A DNA stretch of 64,000 bases from Candidatus Bealeia paramacronuclearis (lineage in GTDB: Bacteria; Pseudomonadota; Alphaproteobacteria; UBA9655): assembly GCF_035607555.1 (NCBI RefSeq), contig NZ_JAVHWZ010000001.1:496001-560000 (forward strand), read 5' to 3'. Positions within the stretch are counted from its first letter, which is position 1, and the number at the start of each line of letters is the position of its first letter. Of the stretch, positions 8,927 through 17,236 are shown in pieces. The translations under genes and the position numbers were made by a program. Below the pieces are notes generated by a model. The model did no database searches and was not told the origin of the DNA. It saw nothing but the letters and a program-made list of their open reading frames with translations.

Positions 8927-10075
8927 ATGACAAAGCGACTGTCTTCTCTTATTGCATTTATTTTGTGTGTTTTTGTATTCGATCTTCGTGCTATTGAGAC
9001 AGAAGCTAAACAAGTTGTTCTTTATGATTTTAACACCGGTGAGATTTTGTTCGAGAAAAATGGGGATGAGATTATGGTTCCCTCTTCCATGACCAAAATC
9101 ATGACCGCTCACTTGGTGTTTGAACGCTTGCGTGATGGTCATTTAAAGCTCGCTGATGTTTTGCTTATTAGCGAGAAATCTTGGCGCATCCAAGGCTCAA
9201 AAATGTTCGTGGCGCTCAATTCCGATGTGTTTGTTGAAGATTTGCTTCAAGGCGTGATTGTTCAATCTGGAAACGATGCGTGTGTGGCCCTTGCCGAAGG
9301 TCTTTCTGGCAGTGAAGAAAGCTTTGCTGAGGAAATGACAAAAAAAGCCAAAGCTATGGGTGCCCAAAATACGGTCTTTTTAAATGCTTCAGGCTGGCCG
9401 GATGACGGACATTATACAACTGCAAAAGATCTGGCTTTGATGGCGTCTCATACCATACGCGATTTTCCAGATGAATATAAAAAATATTACAGCCAAATTG
9501 ATTACACGTATAACGGCATCAAACAAGGCAACCGCAACCCACTCCTTTACAAAAATCTGGGTGCAGGGATTGTGGCCGATGGCATGAAAACCGGGCATAC
9601 TGATGCTGGTGGATATGGTCTTGTGGGATCAGCCATTCAAAATGGACACCGTTTGATTTTGGTCATCAATGGTTTACCTTCGGCTTCCGCGCGGGACAAA
9701 GAAGCAACTGCACTTTTAACATGGGGATTTCATGAATTTAAAAATTACAAATTCTTCCAAAAAGGTGATGTTGTAGATCAGGTTGATGTTTGGGTTGGAA
9801 ATGTCCCGAGTGTTCCTATTGTAGCAGGGGGGCAAGTCGAGATGGTGCTTCCCAGAACATCTACCAATGACATGGTGGTTAAAGCTAGTTACAATTCACC
9901 TTTAGAAGCGCCTTTAAAGGCAGGTGATGTGGTCGGAAAAATTGAAATTACTGTTCCTGGAAAGTCTCCCAAAGAGATTCCACTTTTGGCGGGACAAGAT
10001 GTCGAAAAAGCAAGCTTTTTTAATCGTATTGGAATGTCAATTAATTACCTTCTTTGGGGAAAGCGCGGTTCATGA
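8927..10075 (+). CDS. dacA: D-alanyl-D-alanine carboxypeptidase (PBP5/6 family)
   Basis: It removes the terminal D-Ala of peptidoglycan pentapeptides in the periplasm. There is a signal peptide (about residues 1-22), then the three penicillin-binding motifs: SxxK as SMTK (Ser54-Lys57), SxN as SGN (114-116) and KTG (221-223). A C-terminal beta-rich domain and a possible amphipathic membrane-binding end follow. AAGGA lies upstream of the ATG. Its stop shares ATGA with the tmk start, so rlpA-dacA-tmk-holB is very likely one operon, an order common in Alphaproteobacteria. Confidence 0.95.
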   Translation: MTKRLSSLIAFILCVFVFDLRAIETEAKQVVLYDFNTGEILFEKNGDEIMVPSSMTKIMTAHLVFERLRDGHLKLADVLLISEKSWRIQGSKMFVALNSDVFVEDLLQGVIVQSGNDACVALAEGLSGSEESFAEEMTKKAKAMGAQNTVFLNASGWPDDGHYTTAKDLALMASHTIRDFPDEYKKYYSQIDYTYNGIKQGNRNPLLYKNLGAGIVADGMKTGHTDAGGYGLVGSAIQNGHRLILVINGLPSASARDKEATALLTWGFHEFKNYKFFQKGDVVDQVDVWVGNVPSVPIVAGGQVEMVLPRTSTNDMVVKASYNSPLEAPLKAGDVVGKIEITVPGKSPKEIPLLAGQDVEKASFFNRIGMSINYLLWGKRGS

Positions 10076-10713
10076 AACGCGCACCCTTTATTACCTTTGA
10101 AGGGGGGGAAGGCACCGGAAAGTCAACTCAAATCCGAAGGCTTCAAGAAGCGCTTTTGATTCAACAAATCCAAGTTGAGACTTTCCGTGAGCCTGGTGGC
10201 ACCACAGGCGCTGAAGCCATTCGCAAGCTTTTGGTCGAAGGTGATCCTGATCGTTGGGACGGTATGACGGAAGCGCTTTTGATGTATGCCGCAAGACGGG
10301 ATCTTACCCAAAAGCGTATTATTCCCACACTTGCCAAAGGCATTTGGGGACTTTGTGATCGGTTTTTTGACTCTACCATGGCTTATCAAGGATTTGGCCA
10401 TGAATTGGGATATGAGACCGTCCGTGAACTCAATCATGCAGTCATGGGGGACTTTGTCCCCGACCTTACTTTCGTTTTTAATTTAGGAAGTGGTATTGGA
10501 CTTCAACGTGCAGCCAATCGTGGGGGCATAGAAGATCGTTTTGAGCGTAAAGGCCTCACTTTTCATGAGCGGGTTGACGAAGGCTATGCTGAAATTGTCA
10601 AGCGCAATCCTGAGAGATGTGTTGTTATTGATGCTTTTCAAGATATTCATCAGGTTTTTTATGATATTGCTCAGGTTATTGAAAAACGGTTCGGGGTCAA
10701 AATTCCATGCTGA
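10072..10713 (+). CDS. tmk: Thymidylate kinase
   Basis: Tmk phosphorylates dTMP to dTDP for DNA synthesis. The 213-residue protein has the P-loop GGEGTGKST, REPGGT, a DRF motif (DRFFDSTMAYQG) in place of the common DRY, and a LID region with RFERKG. The start at 10072 (MKRAPFITFEGG) overlaps the dacA stop by 4 bp; a start six codons earlier would cut deeper into dacA. Its end overlaps holB by 7 bp. Confidence 0.96.
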   Translation: MKRAPFITFEGGEGTGKSTQIRRLQEALLIQQIQVETFREPGGTTGAEAIRKLLVEGDPDRWDGMTEALLMYAARRDLTQKRIIPTLAKGIWGLCDRFFDSTMAYQGFGHELGYETVRELNHAVMGDFVPDLTFVFNLGSGIGLQRAANRGGIEDRFERKGLTFHERVDEGYAEIVKRNPERCVVIDAFQDIHQVFYDIAQVIEKRFGVKIPC

Positions 10714-11687
10714 TTCCAGATCATCTTCCCCCCATAATAGGGCATGAGGGTCCGCAAGAACTTATCTATAAGGCTTTTGAGTCCTCCCGTTTCCCCCATG
10801 CTTGGATTTTAAGAGGGGTCAAAGGGATTGGGAAATTTAATTTTGCACTTCATCTTTCTTATGCACTTTTTAAAAATAAAATCACTCTTCCTTTTCAGAT
10901 TGATGTTGAGGATCCTCTTTTCAAACGCATGAAATCGGGGGGGCACGGGGATCTTATTATTCTTGCACTCACCCAAGATGAAAAAGGAAAAGTGGCCCGT
11001 GAAATTTCGGCGCAACAAGTGCGCAGCATTACGAGCAAACTCACACAGACGGCATTTGAGGGCGGGTGGCGCATTGTGATTGTGGATGGTGTTGAGAATT
11101 TAAATCGTCACGGCGCCAACGCTCTTTTAAAAACCCTCGAGGAGCCGCCGCATCAAACCCTTTTCCTTTTGGTGACCTCCTCTTTAGGACGACTTTTGCC
11201 CACAATTCGATCTCGATGTCAGATTTTGAATTTTGCGCAATTACTTGATTCTGAAATGAAATCTGTCCTTTTGAGTTTGAATCCCAACTTAAAAAGTCAG
11301 GATTTAGAAATACTCCTCCCCTTAGCCCAAGGTAGTCCCGGACGCATTCAGCATTTACTGGCCTTAGGTGGGCTCGACTTTTGCCAAAATATGGTCAAGG
11401 CCTTTGCACATCTGAAAGCGGGATCCTTAAAAGAGGTACTTGCCTTTGCCTATACCCACGGTGACGATCCTGAAATTTATGAAATCATCGAAGATTATAT
11501 CCGCGCCGATTTAGTAGAAGGTCTTCTTGAAAAAGCACAAAACGATCTCTCTTCAGAGGCTACTCAAACCCATCTCAAACTTTGGGATGAAGTGACTCAG
11601 CTGTTTCAAGAGTCCCGCAAGGCCGACCTTGATCGTAAAGCCACCCTTTCGACAGTGCTTTCGACACTGTCTTTAAAAACTTCATAA
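10707..11687 (+). CDS. holB: DNA polymerase III subunit delta-prime
   Basis: A clamp-loader subunit of 326 residues. The N-terminal AAA-like fold shows GVKGIGK in place of a full Walker A (no Thr/Ser after the Lys that suits ATP hydrolysis), the conserved ANALLKTLEEPP, LLVTSSLGRLLPTIRSRCQ and a C-terminal helical domain. The zinc module of enterobacterial delta-prime is absent; the equivalent segment (MKSGGHGDLIIL) has no cysteines. The ATG overlaps the tmk stop. In many related genomes metG follows holB, but here an ISAs1 element follows. Confidence 0.9.
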   Translation: MLIPDHLPPIIGHEGPQELIYKAFESSRFPHAWILRGVKGIGKFNFALHLSYALFKNKITLPFQIDVEDPLFKRMKSGGHGDLIILALTQDEKGKVAREISAQQVRSITSKLTQTAFEGGWRIVIVDGVENLNRHGANALLKTLEEPPHQTLFLLVTSSLGRLLPTIRSRCQILNFAQLLDSEMKSVLLSLNPNLKSQDLEILLPLAQGSPGRIQHLLALGGLDFCQNMVKAFAHLKAGSLKEVLAFAYTHGDDPEIYEIIEDYIRADLVEGLLEKAQNDLSSEATQTHLKLWDEVTQLFQESRKADLDRKATLSTVLSTLSLKTS

Positions 11688-11820
11688 GAGAAAACATGAA
11701 AACTCATTGAGATCAGTGAGAGATCCAGAAAATTTTAGACATTGTGAGCTGTCTTTTTTTGTATGCAATTTGCTCGTTTGAGAAATTTTGTCACGGGAAC
11801 CTGCTGGTGCCCTAGGACTC

Positions 11821-13039
11821 CAGGGCCACCTCATGAAAATTTTTGAGTGAGGATATTGGAAAGGATGTTGTCATCCCAACCGGCCATTTTTCTAAGCCTT
11901 TTAATAGACTGACGCTTCATTTTATCTTTGGTAAGCTGTAAAAGATTTAAAGCCATATGTCGAATAATAGCCATAACTTGAGGGGCGTTTTCTTTCCTGA
12001 TGCGAGATTGATCTTCTCCAAAAGACATGTCTAAAACCCAATGAAGATTATTTTCTATCTCCCAATGACTTCGAATAGCCCCCAGGACCTTCTGAGGAGT
12101 TTCTTGGAGAGAAGAGATATAATATCGTGTTTCGTAAGTGGTTTTATCTTTGGTTTCTCGTTTAGAATCAATACGAATGATACTATGAATTGAGCTCCAA
12201 TGAGGATGCCGCTCTCGCAGCCAGGCCACATCATGTGTGACCCAACATTGCCTTGTCTCAAGGCGGCCATGACCTTTATCGTAATCCTTAAAAGAGCTGA
12301 TATTGTTAATTGTTTTCAATTCGCTATCACTCAAGCAGGTTGTTACATCTTCGCAAAGAGTTCCCTGATTTCCTTTTAAAGAAAAAATATAGTTTCCCTC
12401 TTTCTGAATGATTTGATCGGCAATGTCATATTGACATCCCATTGCATCAATGGTGACTGTTGTTCCTCTCAGGTCTAACCATTCCAAAAGCTTAGGAATC
12501 GCTGTGATTTCATTGCTTTTTTCTGAGACTTTTTCCTGCGCTAACACCAATCTGGCTTCTGACGCATAAGCGCTAACCATATGTAACATATCAGTTCCCT
12601 CATCAAAGCTATGCCGTGATGATTTTCCATCGATAGCAATAACTTTCTTTTGCATTTGAGATTTAAGACTTTCGACCCAACTTCGAAACAGCTCTTGAAA
12701 TTCCTTGGGATCTATTGCTCTAAAAAATCGACGATAGGTATCATCGCTGGGAATTCCGTTCTTGTAAGGTAAGAATTGACGAAGGTAGTCAATCTTTGCC
12801 TTTCCAAAGTCTTCAACATCCTGCCATCCTTCTGCTCCAGATATTACAGCGCACAGAGTGACAAGGCGTATTTCTGACATTGTGTAGTCTCGATTACGCT
12901 CAGACCTTGGATCTTCTATATCTTTAAAATGATCTAAAAAACTAATTTCAACTTCTATTCCCATTTCTACCTCCTGTTTTTTTCAGGTAGGCTCTCATTT
13001 TTTCTATCTCTTAGCTATTTTTTTCATGAGGTGGCCCTG
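11821..13039 (-). mobile_element. ISAs1-family insertion sequence, complete
   Basis: The 1219-bp element is bounded by 19-bp perfect inverted repeats, CAGGGCCACCTCATGAAAA at the left end and its complement at 13021-13039. It carries one intact transposase gene. The 10-bp flanks CCTAGGACTC and AGATTTTCCT do not match, so no target duplication is visible. The right flank is an APS-kinase-like reading frame cut in its Walker A motif, and no continuation of it is seen on the left. The simplest reading is insertion followed by deletion or recombination. Confidence 0.93.
11831..12964 (-). CDS. ISAs1-family DDE transposase
   Basis: A 377-residue transposase with the N-terminal DDE_Tnp_1-associated domain (FLDHFKDIEDPRSERNRDY), the first catalytic region around IAIDGKSSRHS, the second around TIDAMGCQ, and the family-typical SHWEIENNLHWVLDMSFGED, which holds the catalytic Glu. 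Length and motifs are full. A strong GGAGG precedes the ATG. It fills nearly the whole element and reads in the same direction as the broken gene it interrupts. Confidence 0.95.
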   Translation of the reverse strand: MGIEVEISFLDHFKDIEDPRSERNRDYTMSEIRLVTLCAVISGAEGWQDVEDFGKAKIDYLRQFLPYKNGIPSDDTYRRFFRAIDPKEFQELFRSWVESLKSQMQKKVIAIDGKSSRHSFDEGTDMLHMVSAYASEARLVLAQEKVSEKSNEITAIPKLLEWLDLRGTTVTIDAMGCQYDIADQIIQKEGNYIFSLKGNQGTLCEDVTTCLSDSELKTINNISSFKDYDKGHGRLETRQCWVTHDVAWLRERHPHWSSIHSIIRIDSKRETKDKTTYETRYYISSLQETPQKVLGAIRSHWEIENNLHWVLDMSFGEDQSRIRKENAPQVMAIIRHMALNLLQLTKDKMKRQSIKRLRKMAGWDDNILSNILTQKFS

Positions 13040-13093
13040 AGATTTTCCTGCCCCAGAAAGTCCAGTTATCCAAAACACTTTATTTGATGTCAT
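13040..13093 (-). pseudogene. cysC: APS-kinase-like (CysC) gene, first 18 codons only, cut by ISAs1
   Basis: The sequence reads ATG and 17 further codons, MTSNKVFWITGLSGAGKS, and then meets the terminal base of the ISAs1 element. WITGLSGAGKS is the start and Walker A motif of adenylylsulfate kinases, which make PAPS. AAGGA lies just upstream, and the gene starts 20 bp after the beta-propeller gene stop, so the two were probably one operon. No CysC-like continuation occurs in any frame on the far side of the element. CysC-domain kinases for other substrates are an alternative. Confidence 0.7.
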
Positions 13094-13113
13094 GATTAAT
13101 CCTTAAAAAATAT

Positions 13114-14241
13114 TTAAAAAACAGGAACAGCTGAGAAAGGGGCATTTAATTCACTTATTTCAAAAACAATTTCCCACTGGTTGGGTTCCACTAAAATCAC
13201 ACGGTCGTTACCAGTATCTGAAATTAGCCAGTAGCCTTTAAAATTGCCATGGTCAATCTCAAGAGCTGAGCCAGGAGATCTAAGCTCCCCCATAGGTGTC
13301 GATCTTAAAATTTTATTTTCTCTAAAATCAACTTCTAAAACTTCATTATTATGTTCATTGGCGACTAAAAACGTATCTCTAGGTGTTAAAGTGACATCGT
13401 TAGGATAATTAAATCCATTAATTATATTAGAAATTTCATGGTTTTTTATGCCCCAGACAATAATTCTATATTGATCCCCCTCTGCGAGTACTAATTTATC
13501 ACCATAAACACATCCGCCACGGACATCACCAAAAAGAGGGGCTGTAATTGGGCTTAATACACCATCCTCAGGATTGAACTCATAGACCGCATAATGAGAA
13601 AAATCAGACGGGTTTTTGTTAATAATTTCTGTTTTTGCGGCAACCACAAAAACTTTTTTGTCATCTTTAAAAATTGCAGATACGCAGTAACCTTTAATAT
13701 CATGCCTTACTGTATAATCTTTTCTTTCAATAACTTGCAAAGGCTCGTGACTTCCTCCTAATATTAAATATTTTTCAGTGGCTATAGCCGAATAATAAGG
13801 TTTATTGCTTCTAAATATTTTTTTTAACTTTCCATTTCCATCAAAGAAAAAAGCACTTAAGCCGAAATTTGATGCAACCAAAATATCAAAATCAACTGAT
13901 TTAATCATTTTTGATTTTGAATTTGAATGGGTGTAATTAGCCGTTGTAGACTCCGAAACCCAAAGTGTTCCATCTTCATTTTTATAGATTTGAAAATTTA
14001 GTCTCGTTTTATCATGATAGTTTTCTGAAAAAAGCGTTGTAAATGAATAAGAAATTTCAGAAAGTATGTCTGCAACTTTTTGTTGATTCTGCGCATAATA
14101 CGCCCACAATTCACTATCGGAAGCAATATTTACGCCATCATTTTTCAAATTTTCTTTCAATAAATTTAAGAAATATGCCGACTTTCGATCTGGAATTTGT
14201 AACGTGATTTCTTTATTTTGATTGATAGTAAAATCATACAT
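13114..14241 (-). CDS. Putative membrane-anchored beta-propeller protein (NHL/arylsulfotransferase-like), unknown function
   Basis: I do not recognise a named family. The C-terminal 250 residues have repeated blade-like units such as NYPNDVTLTPRDTFLVAN, NNEVLEVD, YWLISDTGNDRVILVEP, a pattern seen in NHL and arylsulfotransferase propellers. The N-terminal 80 residues are helical and polar. The nearest in-frame ATG (14241) has no Shine-Dalgarno, and the frame is open upstream through a hydrophobic stretch (LILLILGGFYYVF). An ATG at 14330 with a basic start would give a good signal anchor but is one base out of frame at a nine-base T run. An APS-kinase-like start follows 20 bp downstream, hinting at sulfation; this is inference. 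Confidence 0.6.
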   Translation of the reverse strand: MYDFTINQNKEITLQIPDRKSAYFLNLLKENLKNDGVNIASDSELWAYYAQNQQKVADILSEISYSFTTLFSENYHDKTRLNFQIYKNEDGTLWVSESTTANYTHSNSKSKMIKSVDFDILVASNFGLSAFFFDGNGKLKKIFRSNKPYYSAIATEKYLILGGSHEPLQVIERKDYTVRHDIKGYCVSAIFKDDKKVFVVAAKTEIINKNPSDFSHYAVYEFNPEDGVLSPITAPLFGDVRGGCVYGDKLVLAEGDQYRIIVWGIKNHEISNIINGFNYPNDVTLTPRDTFLVANEHNNEVLEVDFRENKILRSTPMGELRSPGSALEIDHGNFKGYWLISDTGNDRVILVEPNQWEIVFEISELNAPFSAVPVF

Positions 14242-14635
14242 TGAAAAAACGTAATAAAAACCTCCTAGAATTAATAATATTAAAAAAAAATTAAAAATAT
14301 TTTTTTTAAAAAAACATGTTTTATATCCATTTTCAATTTGTAGGTAAATAATTAATGTAGTTCATAATCCAAAAAGTATAATGCTCCCCTCTTTCTTAAG
14401 GATTTCATCCTTTTTTGTTAAGTTTTTCTCAAGCGTTTTTCTCTCTCTTTCGTCTCACTTCTGTCTGAACTCACACAATTATAAATATTGACATGCCCCC
14501 GAAACATATACCAGTTAGGAGTAGAGCCTAAGATGAGAGATATCAGTTTGTTTGTGTGTTAGCAACGATTTGCATTCTTTGGTTTATACGCGCATAAAAC
14601 CACGGAGCTTGCTCCGTGGAGGTTCACTTTGTTAT
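14242..14635. other. Intergenic region between the propeller gene and the FYDLN-family gene
   Basis: It holds the out-of-frame anchor-coding segment (14242-14330), a very AT-rich tract, a short palindrome TTAGG/CCTAA near 14516-14532 and the hairpin at 14600-14619. I see no gene or RNA that I can name here. Confidence 0.4.
14600..14619 (-). terminator. Hairpin downstream of the FYDLN-family gene
   Basis: CCACGGAGC and GCTCCGTGG form a perfect 9-bp GC-rich stem with almost no loop. Read on the minus strand it is followed by TTTTA, so it could end transcription of the gene at 14636-14968. The short T-tract makes the call moderate. Confidence 0.5.
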
Positions 14636-14968
14636 TTACTCGTCGTCAGAACGAGGACGCGTGGGAACAACAGGCTCTTCACCAAAGTCGGCATCTTCTT
14701 CCAAAAGATCTTCTGCAAGGTCGGCATCATCAATCTCAACATCTACGTCGGGGATTTTAACTTCGAGCAAGATATCAAATTCCTCTACTTTGGGTTTGCT
14801 TTTTTGAGCTTCAGTCAAAGGGGGGCGACCGCGACGACGTTTTTGGGTCGCTTCAGGATCAAACTCTTGGTGACATTTTGGACAGTTAATGGGGGATTTG
14901 TTAAGGTCATAGAACTTGGCATTGCACTGTTGGCAGGTGCGTTTTGTGCCCCATTCGATTTTGCTCAT
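14636..14968 (-). CDS. TIGR02300 (FYDLN acid domain) family protein
   Basis: A 110-residue protein with an N-terminal zinc-ribbon-like part (RTCQQCNAKFYDLNK, then CPKCHQEFDP), a basic stretch RRRGRPP and a strongly acidic C-terminus. This layout is the TIGR02300 family, known almost only from Alphaproteobacteria, with no established function. The start at 14968 (MSKIEWGTKR) has GGAG nine bases upstream; a longer frame begins five codons earlier. The C-terminal acid tail and zinc ribbon suggest a nucleic-acid or transcription-related role, but that is a guess. Confidence 0.9.
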   Translation of the reverse strand: MSKIEWGTKRTCQQCNAKFYDLNKSPINCPKCHQEFDPEATQKRRRGRPPLTEAQKSKPKVEEFDILLEVKIPDVDVEIDDADLAEDLLEEDADFGEEPVVPTRPRSDDE

Positions 14969-15096
14969 GATTGAAAACTCCATTTTTAAAAAATATCTAA
15001 TTCGCCTTTGCCATGCCTTGAAAAAATTGTCAAAGAGAAAAATCTAGAGAGGAATGATTTCTTATGGTAGGATGACAAAAAAGAGAAGAAACACTC

Positions 15097-15837
15097 ATGG
15101 GGGATTGTGCCATGGATGAGAACTTTCAATCCTTTGATGATGTCATGAAAAAGGTGTTTCCCTTTCTGTTATTAGGAATTGTGTCCTGGATCATCTGGGC
15201 GAGTTTTGTGAACGAATTTATCACAGGAGGCATGATTTCTGAAGAAAAACATGCGCTTCAATATTATGCTGAGGCACACCAAACCTTATGTATTTTTCTT
15301 TATGGCGTTTTAGCGGTTTTATTTTCAGCACTCGCCTGGCCCCGCCTGTTTCTTCTGGCCCTTTTGGGAGGGTTTTTATTCGGCCCGCTCATCGGATCAT
15401 TAGTCCTACTCCTTTCTGCCACGTTGGGATCTTCCCTCTTCTTTCTTTTGGGACGTGAAGCCTTAGAAGCCGGATTGAAAAGAGTTCATTTTCAAGGAAT
15501 GGAAAAACTCAAAGCGCACGGGTTTTGGATTATTTTGTCATTAAGATTTCTCCCGCTTGCTCCTTTTCTCCTCACCACTCTTTTGGCCGCAACATTGAAT
15601 TTGAGATTTAGGGACTATTGGATTGGGACATTTTTAGGCTCAATTCCTCAGGTGGTTTTCTTTACAATTTTAGGAAGCGCTTCGGATCACTATTTACAGG
15701 ATCCGGAGCAAACGTTGGCGCTTGTTTTTAAAGAACCCACCATAACCTTCGTCTCCTTGTGTCTTTCTTTTTGTGCACTTATTCCCATAGTTTCCAAGAC
15801 GTTGCGGAAACGGAATTTTTTTTCCGTAACTTCTTAA
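15097..15837 (+). CDS. TVP38/TMEM64 (DedA-like, VTT domain) membrane protein
   Basis: A 246-residue protein with about six membrane segments. The core has the VTT/SNARE-associated pattern: LLALLGGFLFGPLIG, LGSSLFFLLGREAL and LRFLPLAPFLLTTLLAATLNL, then a second G-rich segment. Relatives act in membrane homeostasis and probably phospholipid scrambling or undecaprenyl-phosphate recycling. Length is typical. It stands alone. The ATG at 15097 is preceded by AAGAGAAG; an ATG five codons later is a possible start. Confidence 0.87.
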   Translation: MGDCAMDENFQSFDDVMKKVFPFLLLGIVSWIIWASFVNEFITGGMISEEKHALQYYAEAHQTLCIFLYGVLAVLFSALAWPRLFLLALLGGFLFGPLIGSLVLLLSATLGSSLFFLLGREALEAGLKRVHFQGMEKLKAHGFWIILSLRFLPLAPFLLTTLLAATLNLRFRDYWIGTFLGSIPQVVFFTILGSASDHYLQDPEQTLALVFKEPTITFVSLCLSFCALIPIVSKTLRKRNFFSVTS

Positions 15838-15945
15838 TGCAACAGGTTGGAAAAAATTAATATTTTCAATTTTTAAAAAGAGAAAAATCTTCTCTATTAT
15901 TGTTGAATCGAAAATATTCTTTTCAATAAAAAATAGGAGATGAAA

Positions 15946-16332
15946 ATGAAAATTAAAAACCGCTCATTTTTCTTTTTACTTACTGCGACTACAGTGTTGT
16001 CGTGTCAAGCTTCAGCATCAATAGTTCATGTAATCAATACAACGGGAGATACGGTGCGTGTGTTTTTTAGAGGAGAACATAGTCCCAATCAACATACAGA
16101 AGTTTTACCAGCTAAAACCGCAAGCGTCTTTGCTATTGAAAAAACAACGATCAGCCATAAGCCTGTATTTCAGGCCATTGGGGCTTCTTGTTATGGAGGC
16201 GGCCCCGATTGGAAGCTCGTCAATACGCATTGCGGAACACTTCACAAGGACAAAAACTATGTTGTTCAGATTGAAGAGAGTGGGATAGGTGGGTTGAAAA
16301 CCATCTGCACGGAATTGGCAACGTCCATTTAA
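15946..16332 (+). CDS. Exported hypothetical protein, 128 residues
   Basis: I do not recognise a family. A signal peptide is clear (MKIKNRSFFFLLTATTVLS, then QASA). The mature part of about 105 residues has four cysteines (CYGGG, HCGTL, ICTEL) that could form two disulfides in the periplasm or outside the cell. The start at 15946 is six bases after AGGAG; a second ATG two codons earlier overlaps the ribosome site. A good terminator follows, and the gene is monocistronic. Confidence 0.75.
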   Translation: MKIKNRSFFFLLTATTVLSCQASASIVHVINTTGDTVRVFFRGEHSPNQHTEVLPAKTASVFAIEKTTISHKPVFQAIGASCYGGGPDWKLVNTHCGTLHKDKNYVVQIEESGIGGLKTICTELATSI

Positions 16333-16343
16333 AAGTGAGAGAA

Positions 16344-16377
16344 AAGAGGGTGGGAATTTCCTCTGCCCTCTTTTTTT
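16344..16377 (+). terminator. Rho-independent terminator
   Basis: AAGAGGG and CCCTCTT pair around a GAATTTCC-containing loop and are followed by seven Ts. It ends the exported-protein gene and abuts the prmC stop of the opposite strand. Confidence 0.8.
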
Positions 16378-17236
16378 AGGCGACCGAAAATAAGATCACG
16401 CGTTCAATGCCCTGGAGGTCTTTTTTGACGTCTAAGACATGATATCCAAGACCCTGAAAAATACATTGGACTTCGTAGCGTTGTCCCATCCCGAGCTCAA
16501 GAGCAATGAATCCCTGTTTTGAAACAATACGGAAAAGATCTTGGGCCAAGGCACGATAGCAGTCATACCCATCCTCACCGCCATAAAGGGCTCGGCAAGG
16601 ATCATATTTTGAGACTTCTTCGGAAAGAGTTTCTTTGTCTCGATAAGGAATGTAGGGGGGGTTTGAAATAATAATATCAAAATATCCTGAAAGCGCTGCG
16701 GACCACGAGCCTTGAAAAAAAGATGCACGACCTTCCGTGCCTAGTTTTTTCGCATTGTGGCGCGCCATATTAATCGCCGAAAGTGAACAGTCCATCCCCA
16801 CACCAAAAGCATTGGGAAGCTCTTTTAAAAGAGAAATGAGAAGGCATCCCGTGCCTGTCCCCAGATCTAAAATTTTGTAGGGGTTGGATTTGTGTTGAAG
16901 GAGCCCCAAAACCGTCTCCACCAAAATTTCAGAATCAGGACGCGGATCGAGTGTTTCATGATTGAGATCAAACTCAAGGCTCCAAAACTCCCGACACCCC
17001 CGAATGCGGGAAAGAGGTTCATGGGCGAGTCTTCTTCGCAAAGTTTCTTCAAGTTTTAAAGCCAAATCTTGCGGAAAAATTTCTTCCAGATTGAGCGTAA
17101 TATAAGACGCTTCTTTTCCCAAAACATAGGCCAAAAGCCAACGCGCTTCATCAATGGGATTTTCAAACCCGGCATTATCGAGGGCGCCTGTAATTTCAAA
17201 ACGAATGTCTTTAAGCGTCTTCTCCAAGGTTAGCAA
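16376..17236 (-). CDS. prmC: Release factor glutamine-N5 methyltransferase
   Basis: PrmC methylates the Gln of the GGQ motif in RF1 and RF2. The 286-residue protein has the N-terminal helical substrate domain, SAM motif [15 protein letters not shown] and the catalytic NPPYIP. It starts 26 bp inside the end of prfA, its own substrate gene, so the two are translationally coupled. Confidence 0.96.
   Translation of the reverse strand: MLTLEKTLKDIRFEITGALDNAGFENPIDEARWLLAYVLGKEASYITLNLEEIFPQDLALKLEETLRRRLAHEPLSRIRGCREFWSLEFDLNHETLDPRPDSEILVETVLGLLQHKSNPYKILDLGTGTGCLLISLLKELPNAFGVGMDCSLSAINMARHNAKKLGTEGRASFFQGSWSAALSGYFDIIISNPPYIPYRDKETLSEEVSKYDPCRALYGGEDGYDCYRALAQDLFRIVSKQGFIALELGMGQRYEVQCIFQGLGYHVLDVKKDLQGIERVILFSVA

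Noticed and set aside
11735-11760. Minus-strand MSKIFWISH resembling the CysC N-terminus, as if a second kinase start lay on the far side of ISAs1
   Set aside because: It stops after nine codons and lacks the Walker A motif; chance likeness is more probable.
11805-11840. TGGTGCCCTAGGACTC at the left flank of the ISAs1 element looked like the end of a minus-strand tRNA cut by the element
   Set aside because: The bases that would form acceptor and T stems do not pair at the right lengths, and no other tRNA part is present.
14552-14974. 140-codon plus-strand frame opposite the FYDLN-family gene
   Set aside because: It is antisense to a conserved alphaproteobacterial gene with a clear ribosome site, and its translation has no recognisable features.
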